Assembly (NCBI GenBank): GCA_958496175.1
Contig: OY292278.1
Location: forward strand, 38,192,001-38,256,000
Direction: 5' to 3'
DNA: 64,000 bases
Origin: Sisyra terminalis
Taxonomy: Eukaryota > Arthropoda > Insecta > Neuroptera > Sisyridae
Positions 31,501 to 42,729 of this stretch are shown in pieces. The position numbers and the translations under genes were made by a program. Each line of letters begins with the position of its first letter. Within the stretch, counting starts at the first letter, position 1. The notes below the pieces were generated by a model, which had not been told where the DNA came from, ran no database searches, and was given only the letters and a program-made list of their open reading frames with translations.

Positions 31501-32597
31501 GTTTTAAAAAACCTTTCTTGAAGTTTTTTTAAATTTTTGATGATGTCACTATAGAGCACACTATAGTTGAAATAACTAGATTTGAAAAAATTTCAAGAAA
31601 GTTTTTTAAAACATCAATACATTTACAAGGAAGAGTACAGCTGAATAATATGCTGTCTTGCTTTATATATTACCTTTAAAAGTAATTATTATTATTTATT
31701 TAAATTTCTCATGTTTAGTTCTTAGTATTGATTTGTTAATTATTTATTGTTCGTATTTTTAGTTTGCCTGAAGAAGCAGAAATAAAGTCTGCGAAACGTC
31801 GCAATTTTTATAATTTGACATATTCATTTATAAAGTCCAAATCTCAAGATAAAAACTTATTAATTATTAAATCAATGGACGAGATTCAAACTGATAAATT
31901 TAAACGGAATATTAAAATAAAAAAAATAATGGTTTACTATTGAAATGTTTTAAGTAGTTAATCAAAGAAGAATTAACTATAAATTAAAGTCAAGATTTCT
32001 CTAAATTGTAAATTTTAATGTTGATACCCATTTTTGATAAGCTGGGGAGTATTAAATGACAATTAAAAGATGATATGCTACTGCAAAAAGTTTAATTAAT
32101 GTTGATGATTTAAGTTTCTGCCTCAAAGTTTTTATGAGGAAATAATTTTTGCGATTTTATGATCTAAATCAGTAATAAAATAAACCAGGAAAAAGGTTTT
32201 CTTGGCAAAATTGGCAATTAAGAGTTTTGCGATTTGATTGGGACTAATTTTGGAGGGCATTGTTTTTGAGTTTAGCGTTTTTTGATTCAGTTTGTGGGAT
32301 CAAAGGAATTAGAATCACTGGTTTAGTATTATAGTAGTTGGGTGAAGTTTCAAGAGGAAATGATTGAAAGTGAAGATATCTTTAGTGAAACCTCTTGAGA
32401 TTTAATGGTCGTAATTTATGGTAAAGTTGGTTATAGAAAGATGGTTTTAAAGACTTACGATTGGCGCATTTTTGGGCTACTGGCAACGACAGGAAGCGTC
32501 CAGGTCGGTCTTGTGGTGGCCGAATTTCATTGATAGCCGGCGTCGCCGTCGAATACGCCACAACACAAACAGCAACAAAAAGCGCCGCGGTCCTCAT
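25524..32597 (-). CDS. secreted C-type lectin domain protein
   Basis: Extracellular carbohydrate-binding protein of the C-type lectin fold. Three coding exons: 32597-32459, 26141-25962 and 25906-25524, totalling 702 bases (233 residues plus TAA), all in frame. Residues 1-19 form a signal peptide (MRTAALFVAVCVVAYSTAT). The lectin domain runs from about 52 (KGHNYFY) to 215: CRQYCMDLVSIETQEEN, WTSGRLCDFKGCEG, FGWFWSANRE, QPD at 172-174, WHD at 201-203, and cysteines 187, 206 and 214. QPD is the motif associated with galactose-type specificity and WHD is close to the usual WND calcium ligand set. It resembles a conserved group of single-domain insect lectins (I recall related Drosophila CG genes but cannot name one surely). 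The start is the only ATG preceding the signal peptide. The first intron is 6.3 kb; the second is 55 bases. Confidence 0.92.
29487..29665. repeat. palindromic MITE family A, degenerate copy
   Basis: The central part matches family A (GTATTTTCGGCTTGGTTTTT, CCATAATGAAAATTTAACAA, AAAGAGAAAATTATACAATA, AACGTTGCCAG), but the outer ends are eroded and no target duplication remains. Confidence 0.7.
31409..31810. repeat. fold-back element with hammerhead-core-like motif (F3)
   Basis: Inverted arms: AAAGCAAGACAGCATGTTAT through TGTAAATGTATTGATGTTTT on the left, and the reverse complement at 31,565-31,665. The right motif at 31,767-31,801 is CCTGAAGAAG-CAGA-AATAAAG-TCTG-CGAAACGTC. The left counterpart (minus strand, 31,428-31,409) keeps CCTGAAGAAGCAGAAATAAA but has lost the second half of the core. 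Confidence 0.8.
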
Positions 32598-32760
32598 TGT
32601 CCCACAATGTCGATCTCTACAAGAAACAAAATTCGAGAATTAAATCGTGCACGATTCGAGATTATATAAATCAAACGAGCGAACTTTCTTCTTCGACTAA
32701 ACGCGCATTGCATTCATAATAAATCTTTTCTCGTTTCGTAACACCAACATTTTCATATCG
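32598..32760 (-). promoter_or_regulatory. C-type lectin 5'UTR and TATA-like promoter
   Basis: On the minus strand TTTATATAAT lies at about 32,670-32,661, some 65 bases before the ATG at 32,597, so transcription could start near 32,635. A pyrimidine-rich TTTCTTGTAG shortly upstream of the ATG could alternatively be an acceptor for a non-coding first exon. Confidence 0.45.
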
Positions 32761-34340
32761 CCGTAGACGAAGACGAAGACGTTGAGTGGCCAAACACTTA
32801 CCTATCCAACGCCAGTCTGGCCGACTCAACCAACAGATCTCAGCGAAATTAATTTAATTTAATTATGTTAATTTCGATCGGTTAACATTATCGTTTTCAC
32901 TTTACTTCACCAAGGTTAGCATCTTCGTATGAACGGATCTTCGAGCCTAAACGATCTCTATGTCGTGCTGTTTTTATTTCGAAGATTTGCATATATGATC
33001 GGCCGTTTTTAATAGAAAGTGTTTGTGGTATTTCGAAAAATGGCCTGCGGCCAAAGATGAACCAACCACACTTTGAACTTTACATATATCAGAAGGTCAT
33101 ATCAATGTGTAATAACTGTAAAATTTTTATATCGCATCAACCCGAATTATGCAATCGTGTTACAAAAGTCGGCCGAAGAAGAGAACCACGCAAAAAAAAA
33201 ACATCCACAACCAGAGTACTTACCACCAAATGTAATTCACCAAATGGAATATCCAAACAATATGATTCCACTATACACAGATCAAGAAAATCGAGGAAAC
33301 TAGGAACTGATTTCGGTTAAATAAAACGGTAATAGAGTTAGTCCCACACGGCGACGATTGCTTTTATATGTGGGATATATAGCTAAAATCGCGGTGTGGG
33401 GAGGCCGATTGGCCAAGAAGGAGGAGGCCGTCTCAACATTACATTTCCATCAACACCGCATCTTAAACATTTGGAAAAAAAGCAAAACTATCACCTCACC
33501 ATTTCAGTGAAAACCACCCAAAAACCAAAAACCAATCCCCGAATCCAAGCTTTTGATTCCACGAAAAGCTCCCACTTCCATCAAAGACCAACTTTTCCAA
33601 TTATCCTTCACCCCAAATCTCCTATCTAGTCGACCTTTCGCACACCAAACGAGTCATCTTCAACTCCCATATAATTATCATCATTTTGCAACATTTACGG
33701 CAAAACTCGAGGAATTCAAGAGATGTGGTCGGAAAAATAATTAAAATTGTCACAATTAGGTGCGATAGAACATCAAGGCGGTGAGTGGATCAGATGTTAA
33801 CCTTGTGGTTTGTGGACAAATCAAATGAAGAGCTTCATACTGATACAAACGTAATCTTTAATTCTACTCTCATTAATACCAATACAATATCTTTGTCTTC
33901 GGCTTCGCCTTTCATGCCAGCAAACATCAAACAAGAAGTGTTCGCGACTGCTCAAGTTCTCTACAAGGAAAATCAACGAGAAACTAATTAAGAAATTATC
34001 TAATTTTTATTCCACTGTATAAGTACGTGTGATACTTTGTTTCTTGATTGTTTTAGAAAGTAAAAGGAAGAATATTCACAGTAAATTAGGTTTTTATCCT
34101 GACTCGAATATTATAATAATTAAAGTAATTACTACCGTAATTTTTTTGATTAGACTACAAAGGAATTAATTGAGAACAAAACATTCGTTTTTGATTAATA
34201 AGTTTATCCTTTGTTCCAAAACTAAACAACTATTACGTGTTCCGGAAAGTATATTCATTGTTAAGCCAATAGTCATCCAATTGCCATTTATCTGCCTATA
34301 AGTTGTTTCAAATTGATTAGAATGACTTATAGAGTTATAA
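32761..34340. other. intergenic DNA upstream of the lectin, no supported gene
   Basis: Less AT-rich than the flanks, with several overlapping plus-strand ORFs (33.06-33.99 kb) of 60-87 codons rich in Pro, His and Thr. They overlap in different frames, lack start and splice context, and match no family I know. A GTGAGTGG donor-like sequence occurs at 33,780. I treat this as intergenic and possibly regulatory. Confidence 0.35.
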
Positions 34341-34344
34341 AATA

Positions 34345-35340
34345 CTAGTAGTTGCCCGTTGCATTCGCAACTAAAAGTTTTATCTCAATAAAATGTTTAA
34401 TATGAGATAATGTAGAGTTAATCAACAATCGAAATTTTAAATTTAATAATCAAAGTGTTGTTAATACAAAAAAAAAGTTTATCTAAAATTATATTAAGAA
34501 ATAAAATATATAAATGTTTTTTATATCATTTTAATAACAACATTTAATAACGTCATTTCACTAAATTAGTATGAAAGTTTAATACTTATGTAGTACTTAT
34601 ACCAAATAGGCGATTTTAAATTTTGGTTCGCTTTTCAACAATCAAACTTTTTAAAATCTTTTTTTTATGAACTAATGGTTGTGATCTGGAGTAATTATAT
34701 ATTCGGCTGAAAAACATTAAGGTATCAATTTTTTGCCATATATTTCATTGTCAATTCAAATATAAAATCTTCCATACTAACTTTTCTTCGATATTTAGAA
34801 CAATTTGAAAATTAATTATTGTTATTGAAAATAAATCAAATATTCGAATTCATTTCCACGCTCTCCATCTATTTCCAAAAAATTTGTATGTATAACGTTC
34901 AAATTTGCGAAATTGGATAGCCTTTTAGTCATGTTAATTAACATAAAGGTCATTATTTTTTTCATTTTACATTGTATTTTCAAATATAAGTGCACATTTG
35001 TGTCGATGAAATTTGGAAAGCATTTTCCTTACACGATGCAGACATATAATAAGAAAGGGTTTTTGAAAATTCCTCCCCTAAAAGAATGAAAAACGGTATC
35101 AAAGTTTGTGCGGGATCAAGGTTTATAAAATACACAGGTGGTCTCATGCGCTACGTGACGTATCCAGAAGAAATTCATATATATCTTCAGACTGATTCAA
35201 ATATCAAAATTCTTCGTATGACGTCATTTTTTTTTCTAATGGGGCAACCTGTGTAATTTATAAACCTTGGTACGGGATAACGTTTAATAAACAATCTAAA
35301 TTTCAAATTGAATAATCAAAGTCCTTTTTACCCCTATCAA
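34345..35340. repeat. rearranged Helitron-related remnant
   Basis: CTAGTAGTTGCCCGTTGCAT near 34,346 is a reverse-oriented relative of the Helitron 3' end (the GACGAAGTCGCGGG...CTAG type). The stretch 34,405-34,890 then aligns in direct orientation with 56,565-57,020 of the intact Helitron (shared GTAGAGTTAATCAACAATCG, TTCCACGCT, and others). A further weak copy of the internal part occurs at about 35,275-35,340. Confidence 0.6.
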
Positions 35341-35449
35341 CGTTTTGAATGCGTAAGTAGGGATAACAGAGCGCATGTACACACAAAATGACCTTAACAT
35401 TGTATGTAATCGATAAAATTGGTTGTGTCCATAATTTACATAAAATTAT

Positions 35450-35605
35450 TTATTTTTTTTAGTCGAAAAATGGACTTAAAGGATGTAAATCTTAATATGA
35501 ACCCTGATGAAGGTCAAATAAAAGAACCGAAACGTCGCTAAATTAATAATTAGTATATGGATTTACATTCTTTAAGTCCATTTTCCTACTAAAAATAAAT
35601 AAAAT
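35450..35605. repeat. fold-back element with hammerhead-core-like motif (F4)
   Basis: Arms AATGGACTTAAAGGATGTAA and TTACATTCTTTAAGTCCATT enclose a single motif at 35,503-35,537: CCTGATGAAG-GTC-loop-ACC-CGAAACGTCG style, on the plus strand. Stem II here pairs only 3-4 bases. Confidence 0.75.
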
Positions 35606-35634
35606 TATTGTATGTAATTATTGTAATTGTAAAA

Positions 35635-35806
35635 TTTCAGATCCTCGATGATAATAGGTTGATAAAATTATTCAGAGGACTAGGATTAAAAATAATCGGT
35701 TAAAATTTTATTTATTACATGCCGAAACGTCGCATGTAATAAATGAAGATTTAACCGATTATTTTTAATCCTAGTCCTCTGAATATTTTTATCAATCTAT
35801 TGTATT
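35635..35806. repeat. near-perfect palindrome centred on CGAAACGTCG (F5)
   Basis: About 75-base arms: GGTTGATAAAATTATTCAGA, then GGACTAGGATTAAAAATAAT, match the right side in reverse complement. The centre is TTACATGCCGAAACGTCGCA followed by TGTAA. Only the second half of the hammerhead-like core is left. The arm sequence is shared with the right flank of F6 near 44.44-44.5 kb, so these are one family. Confidence 0.8.
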
Positions 35807-36156
35807 TAATGTATTTTTTTTCAAATTAGTAATCAATCTTTATCCATCACATTTGTTTCTGCTTCTGTTAACGTTAATTTGGTTATCGGTTAGCTTAAGG
35901 TTCTTGAGGAACACTTCCCTAAAGTTAAACGAAGTATTTCTGTAAATGTTTCTAAATTTGGCAAGAAAAAAATAAGAATGTTCGTAGCTATGCTAACAAG
36001 AACTAATTTGGAGAAATACCTTCAAACTATCGGATAAATGTCGCGTCAAGTGAATGTCTTCGTCCTTGTTAACTGCCCATCTCTGGTTTGAAGTTATCTC
36101 AGTTCTTTAGGACTACTTGGGATATGAACTAGACAATTTCCATGGTACTTGAGATT

Positions 36157-36354
36157 TACTTCAGAAGCAGGCCTTTTTTGTAGGAATTAGGAGTAATTCT
36201 AGAACGAAATAGTCCATTTAGGACGCAGCACTGTGGAACTGCTTCATTTTTCGTGTACTTCAGAAGCAGGCCTTTTTTGTAGGAATTAGGAGTAATTCTA
36301 GAACGAAATAGTCCATTTAGGACGCAGCACTGTGGAACTGCTTCATTTTTCGTG
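36157..36354. repeat. 99-bp perfect tandem duplication
   Basis: Two units starting TACTTCAGAAGCAGGCC at 36,157 and 36,256 appear identical through to TTTTTCGTG, which implies a recent event. Confidence 0.92.
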
Positions 36355-36978
36355 TACCTCTTTGATTTAGAATCTTTGAAACAAAGGGTAGTATGCTACA
36401 AAAAAAGGATATTTTTCTGGAGATATTAGGAATATAAGAGGGAAAGAAAAATTGATCAAATTAAATTTTCCTTCGGTAGGCTTTTAAGGGTAAGGAAGAG
36501 TACTAGAAGTACTAGAGTACTAGAATAAAGTGGGTGCTAAATGAATATCTTAATTCAAAGAAATTGAGTGCTTAACTATCAAAATTTTAGTTCTATGATA
36601 GCAATTTGATCTTAATTTTCTAGCAAAACTTCAAATAGCATCCTAGAGAACACTCAGGATCACTGGTTAATGCTAAGAGCAACCCTAAACTTTTAAATTT
36701 TCAAGTTCATCCAAAGTTTCGATACAACCAAAGATTTAAATCGTGAGATAATGAAGCTGTTAATAAATCTTGAATCTGATCTGTTTTGAAAAGATCAGTC
36801 ACATGCTTTACAGTTTACAGTAATTCGTAGTTCTATGAAATCCCTATTCGAAGAATGGCAGGATAAAAGTTTTCTGAGTTACACTGGGATATGAAAAACT
36901 TCAAGGCTTAACCATTGACGCTTTACTTAGTTTTCCAAATTGAAAAAATGTAATTTAAATATCAATAAAGGGTCTAAA

Positions 36979-38633
36979 CTAACGTGACCATATTTTTTTT
37001 GCTTCAGAGCGGAACACATACAAATTTTAATACGAAAACTGGAAAACCATATTATAGTTTTGCGTAAAATGACAACACTAGAAATATAGTAAAGCTCAGT
37101 GCTTCTTTATTAGAATAAAAAAAAAATATTTAAAAAATAATGACAATAAAACTTAGACAGTATTGTAATAATAATTTAATAATAGTGTAGGTAAATTATT
37201 TGACTGGTTTTCTACATTTTTTGGATCCACAAATTTGCTTTAAAGTATTCGGTTTGGTTTTTAAGTATGAATGGAACTGTTGACACGATTTGTTTATGTT
37301 ACCCTTTGTTACAAGAATAGCTTTTAACAATTAAGATAATAATATGTGTGGTCTATTTATTGCCGATTCCCGCAGTTATGGTAGCGATAACTAGCTAAAA
37401 TTTGTAGATACGTATTTTTGTATGGTTTTTATCCATGTACTATAGGTTTATGGCCTATGGGTTTTACACTATAGGTATATGTATAAGGTATAGTCACCAA
37501 ATTTCGTCCCCAAGCTTAATTTCGCCCCCTTGGATATATTTTTTTCTAAATAACATCACCTAGTTTTTATAATTTGAATTTAAAGTCAGTTAAGTCAGAC
37601 TGAGTCAGACAATCATTTCAAATTTTTAGCGGTGAAATTTTGGGTCTGTATCAAGATATTTAAAAAAATAAAAAACTTGTCAAGGTAAGTTTTTGATTGA
37701 AATACTATCGATAAGGTTTAAATGGTGATGTTCTTGAATTATTTAAACGAAATTTTGCCAAAATTTGATGTTATCACTTAAAATTAAATCGATTATATTT
37801 TCATGTAGGTTATGACATGCGTTTTTGGTTGAATGCAAATTTTCAACACAACTGGCAAATTCCTAATATCGTCCCCTTACATAAGCCTAATATCGCCCCC
37901 AAGACGATATTGAGATTACTTCGTTATTCGGCAATTGTATTTTTTCAACAATCATTTTTTCAATAAAATATTTAGTATGGACGAAACAGGGATCAGCACC
38001 ATGATAAAATGGGAGAAAAGTGGATAGGATGCACAAAATGTTTCCAATGGATGCATGAGGATTGTGTTGAAAATTCAGGGCCTAACTTTATCAGTTCGAT
38101 TTGCAAAGAGAATTAAAATTACTTAAAGTTTAAACTATAGGTACATCAATGATTAGTAAGTCTGATTAGATATTGTTATTATTATGATTATACTAATAAT
38201 TATATATTGTTAAAAATATAGTTTATGTTTATGTAAGTCCTGATTATTGTGATCTCAATATCGTCCCCGGGACGTAATTAGGTGCCCAAAAAATTATTTT
38301 CAGAATGTCTACGTTTTTGTAAAGAACATTTTTGAATAAATAATAAAGAATTTAACAGATTTTTTTTTATTTAAAATAATAAAGAAATGTTATAACTAAA
38401 CTTTGACGTTATATTGATTACTTTAATCGCAACATTTTTTTCAAAATTTTTATTTTTCAAAAAAGGGACGTTATTTGGCGACTACCTTATGTATACGGTA
38501 TACGTATACAGTATCCTGCATAATGTTTTTGGTTGTGATGAAATTAATACCTATTACAGGTCACTTTTTCTCAAAGTGGGACATTTTTAGGCTCCGTTTT
38601 AAAGCCCGAAAGCGGGACGTATGATCACGTTAG
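36979..38633. mobile_element. TIR element with TCTAAA target duplication, containing a second transposon
   Basis: Ends are CTAACGTGACCATA and the inverted TATGATCACGTTAG, followed inward by related GCGGAAC/GCGGGAC blocks. TCTAAA is present on both sides (36,973-36,978 and 38,634-38,639). Most of its interior is the 37,486-38,487 pogo-like relic, so nesting is likely. Superfamily is uncertain; CTAACGTGACC-type ends are common on non-autonomous insect elements. Confidence 0.65.
37486..38487 (+). mobile_element. pogo/Tigger-like (DDE_1) transposon, internally deleted
   Basis: Imperfect TIRs begin AGGTATAGTCACCAAATTTC on the left and, reversed, AGGTAGTCGCCAAATAACGT on the right, each next to a TA dinucleotide as in Tc1/mariner-pogo insertions. 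At about 37,963-38,005 the plus strand reads FNKIFSMDETGIST, the signature around the first catalytic Asp of DDE_1 transposases. After a frame change, 38,005-38,115 reads GEKWIGCTKC..WMHEDC, the PHD-like zinc-binding tail seen on many insect DDE_1 transposases. Everything between is deleted. GTCCCC/GCCCCC blocks recur along the element. Confidence 0.75.
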
Positions 38634-39997
38634 TCTAAACCCAAGGCTCAAAATCAATGATGTTTGATAAGGGGAGCTTTTGGAAGAGAAGTCGAAGAGC
38701 TTTTGGTTGATGTGATATTTGATTGGTTGGTTTGATAGGCGTTTTTGAATTGGTTGTTGTTTAGTGTATTGTGTAATTGTTTCTGCAAATTTTTACAAAA
38801 TTAATGCCATTAATAACGATATTAATTATGATAGGAATAATAATATTAAAGTCAAATATTACTTAGTATAACATTCACATAATTATCGCTAAACATTTAC
38901 ATTTGAAATAAGCATCTGTCCGTTTTTTCTATTGTTAAGCACCGCAATAACTTTCACTGTTGCGTCCTCATGAAAATGAGCGCTGTTCGCGGTCTTCATC
39001 ATCGTCTTCGGCTCAATGTCACCACAAATAGCTCACCATCGAAGTTTTCTAGTCTAATAAAAACAATAAACAATAATTAGCATCGTCTTTCGTCGTCTTT
39101 CCTAATTACCTTCGAAAAGCAGGTAAATGTTGTTGTTGTTGTGTTTGAATGCGGTGGAGATGATGGTGTTGTTGGAGGATGGCAAATGGTAATATATGGT
39201 TATAATTCGTGATAATGTGATGAGCATCATGGCGAGAGTAGGACAAGGCAACGCGCGAGTTCGTTGCTTTTAATTATATTTTTAACAACCAGCTTCATTC
39301 TTGGTCTCGATAATTTCCTTCTTCATCTTTGCACAAAAACTATGAATTTTTCTTTGATTGAGGGCTTTGTTTCGATATGAATGACCTTTCGTTTTCGTAA
39401 TCGAATCATAATCGATTCTTTTTACATAAAATTCGTGCAATTATCTAACGTTCAAGCGAGGAATTTTCGAAAATTTCAAGACAAGTCAAATGGAAACGAT
39501 TATCTACGCAATGGAGGTGTTTGGGTTGGAAAACATAGAATTTTCAATTGAACCGCCCGCGGATTCGACAATTTCAATGTAACAATTACCGTTTCGTGTT
39601 GTTTTCAGACTTATTACTTTGAAACGAACAATTACATGGAAGAATCGATTTTTCTTGACGATTATTATCAATACATTTTTATAAAAGACATTTTTTTCAA
39701 AGTGGTGTTTGCCTATTTTGGGATGGTTTTCCCAGTCTCATTCCAGACAAAGAATTTTCCTGAAATGCATTGAAATGATTTTAAACTATAAATAATTTAG
39801 GGTTCTGATATTTCCGAGCCCCGGAACCAAAACATGAGCTCGGAGTCAGAAGCTTCTGAAAGAGTTGGAGTCCAATTTTAATTTTAGCCATTCCGAAGAC
39901 GGAAAAACGATTCTAGCTATTTGAAATTCTTGTTTGAAATCCCATGTATTTAACTAATATGCATTTATCAAATGTTAACATATTACTAACACCTGAA

Positions 39998-40249
39998 CTG
40001 TTTATTTTCAAAGTGAGTTAAGTCCATTTCAAGAACAGTCTCTATAGTATTATCATTTTTAACTATAGGAACATTAGATACTAAGGAGGAGGGAATAATG
40101 GGCGTTTTTGTTAACAACTAAAATGAAATCAATAATTTGTCAAAACTTAGCAATTAAATAATTAAAATACTTTGTTCTAGTTACAAGAAGAAGAAGAATC
40201 ACCATATAGACCGTCTTTGAAATGGACTTACGCCACTTTCAAAATAAAT
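39998..40249. repeat. inverted-repeat MITE, family B, copy 3
   Basis: Full-length copy in opposite orientation to 8.3 kb. Ends are CTGTTTATTTTCAAAGTGAG and CACTTTCAAAATAAATG; the interior shares GTTAACAACTAAAATGAAAT and TACTTTGTTCTAGTTACAAG (reverse complements). Confidence 0.85.
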
Positions 40250-41162
40250 GAGTCAAATGTTACCATATGTACAATGTTTTAATCGATGAAGGAAATCATA
40301 ACAGTGAAAAAAGGCCAACTTTTCGTTAAGAAAAATGTATTTTTTGTTTTATTTTATTATTCCTGTCATAATTAATGGCATTAATTTTGAAAAAATGTGC
40401 AGAGTTACAAAATACACTAAACAACAACCAATTCAAAAATACCTATCAAATATCACACTAACAAAAGCTCTTTAACTTCTCATCCGAAAGTTCCACTTAT
40501 AAAACATCATTCTTTTCAGTGATGGTATGCGTGTAACTGAGAAAAGTTTTCACCCTTTATGGTTTCCATTTACGTTTTCTCCAAATCTTTGAATTGATAT
40601 TTAAGTTGCATTTTTTCAATTTGGAAAACTTAGTAAAGCGTCAATGGTTAAAACTTGAAGTTGTTCATGCCCCAGTGTAACCCAGAAAACTTTTATTCTT
40701 CCATTCTTCGAAAAGGGATTTCTTAAAACTACGAATTACTGTAAACTGTAAATCATGTAGCTATCTTTTCAAAACAGATCAGTTTCAAGAATTATTTTAG
40801 CTTCATTATTTCAAGATTTAAATCCTTGATTGTATCAACACTTTGGATGCACTTTAAAATTTAAAGGTTTAGGGTTAATGCTAGATCTCTTAGCATTAAC
40901 CAGTAATCCTGGATGTTCTCTAGGATGCTATTTGAAGTTTTGCTAGAAAATTAAGATAAAATTGGATTTTTGAACTACGATTAGAGGCATTTTAATTGTA
41001 ATGATTTCAAAATGCCTTTTTTTATCAGAGTTTTCACCGATTTCAAGAACTGGTCCATTTGATTAAGGGGGTGCACTTTAATCATATTACAAAGAATATG
41101 TTAGGTATACTGGAAAGTAATTTGGTTTTTTTTTTATAAATAAAATTAAAACATGAAATTTT

Positions 41163-41907
41163 GTGACGTCATAGTCCATTTATTGAAACCGAGATACAAA
41201 TAGATCATTGAGCGGTTGTCATTAAAAACTATGATAATTTACCCAATTTTTCACATTTATCGCCATGGAAAACAATTCTAACCTTAAGAATTACTCTCAT
41301 TTTTCAATGGATGGCAAATTGTGTTTAGTGTATATAAAATTCAAAAATGTTTATTAAAGCAAAAAGAGTATAAATACCCATAAGACAATATCAATGGTAA
41401 ATTGACCCCAGAAAGGTATCTGAATCATTTTTGGAGGGTATATTAGTACTAAAATTACACGTTTGTACTCCAATTTTAGGCTTTTTATGTCTCTTTATTT
41501 GCGAATAAATCGAAAAAAACGAAAAATTAGAAAATATTTTTTTGCTACAGTGAGTAAACCATTTGATTAAACTTTGGACAAATTATAAAAGTATATAAAG
41601 GCTTTACTCAAAAAAATAACAGCCTTAAATCTTCATTATAACTATTTGAAGTAGATAATATGTCTATTTCCCTGCTCAGATGACTAATTGTAAAGTGATT
41701 TCTAAAGGGTAAATTAGTCTAATTTTCTTTAAAAGAAATTACGAAGTATAATTAAATATATCTAGCCTCTCAAAATTTCAAATATTGAAAATTGTTTCAT
41801 TCTTAACATTTAGTTTGAACGATTAAAACAACCTTACTATTTGAGTTTAAATAGATTTGTCATACGAAAACGTTCATAGGATTTTAAAGTTTCTGTACTA
41901 TGACGTC
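41163..41907. repeat. TIR-like element with TGACGTCA ends, copy B
   Basis: Same orientation as copy A near 0.6-1.5 kb. The left end GTGACGTCATAGTCCATT and the right end (reverse complement GTGACGTCATAGTACAG) form the TIR; the interior keeps AAAGTATATAAAGGCTT and similar blocks. Confidence 0.65.
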
Positions 41908-42352
41908 ACTTTAACGCCATGCCAATAGGAGCTTGTTTCAGGCCTTTGAAGCTATTGATTAATTTGCATTTTTTAATGAATATTTTGTAATTTTTACCAA
42001 GTAAAGTTAAAAATTAACAGCTACATTATACTTTGATAACAATTTGGAACATTGTAAATTAGTTTTAAAACAACTGCATTGAGTCTATTACTTCAAAAAT
42101 AATGTTTCATAACAGTGATATATGATCAAAAAATAAATTCATAGTTTATAACCAAAGGTTATAACAATTTAGACCGGAACCGAAGCCGTAATCGGAATTT
42201 AAGTCAATCATTAGTTCTGGAATTGGAGCCGGAGTTTAAAATAATTTTGTCCAGATCTACAGCCCTGAAATATTGTGCACCATTTAAATGCGGAATGAAT
42301 GACAAATTTATTATTTATGATAGTTTCTAGCTTCTTCTTTTATTATGAAAAC

Positions 42353-42720
42353 TAGCTGGTACCCGCGACTTCGTCTGTGTAACGTGGGTGTTGGTTGAAC
42401 TTTCTTTTATGGTTTGCTGTTTGGTATATGGACATTGAACATACCATATTTATTTTTTATATATCTTTTACGGAAACATTTATATTAAAAACACTATCTA
42501 TTTCCTTTGGCAGTTGTAATAAACTGTTACTTCAATAAAAAGTCATTGGTAATGTTCAATTAAAATTTTATTATATGAAAAAAGTTACCAATTATATCTA
42601 TTATACCAAAAATAAACTCATTATACTAATATGACTGAAGAGTTTGTAAACTTTGTATCACGGAATAGATACTTCAATAACTTTTTATCAGCAGACAAAG
42701 TGCATTACGAAAAAACGGAA
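42353..42720 (-). repeat. Helitron 3'-end remnant (reverse orientation)
   Basis: CTAGCTGGTACCCGCGACTT followed by CGTCTGTGTAACGTGGG is the reverse complement of a Helitron terminus of the same class as the intact copy at 57,057. The rest of the element is not recognisable. Confidence 0.6.
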
Positions 42721-42729
42721 AATTCGCTC

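Larger units (their letters stand above)
26142..32458 (-). other. C-type lectin intron 1 (6.3 kb)
   Basis: Bounded by donor GTAAGT at 32,458 and an acceptor ending TTACAG at 26,142. It contains a decayed family-A MITE near 29.49 kb and the F3 fold-back element near 31.4-31.8 kb, both listed. Short ORFs at 27.3-28.7 kb are low complexity. Nothing else was recognised in 26.2-29.4 and 29.7-31.4 kb, apart from diffuse purine-rich repeats (GGAGCCGGAG type) around 30.5-30.75 kb. Confidence 0.85.
36597..40975. repeat. large inverted duplication with nested insertions
   Basis: The left arm (36,597-36,970 and 38,643-38,855) is repeated as its reverse complement at 40,340-40,975. Matching landmarks include TTTACAGTTTACAGTAATTC, GAAGAATGG, TTGACGCTTTACTTAGTTTT and AACCAATTCAAAAA. 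In the left arm the sequence is interrupted by the 36,979-38,633 element, absent from the right arm. The unpaired centre is about 38,860-40,310 and includes a family-B MITE. This may be a very large fold-back transposon or a segmental inverted duplication. Confidence 0.75.

Noticed and set aside
33057..33991. Series of plus-strand ORFs upstream of the lectin
   Set aside because: Frames overlap each other, are Pro/Thr/His rich, and have no consistent start or splice structure.
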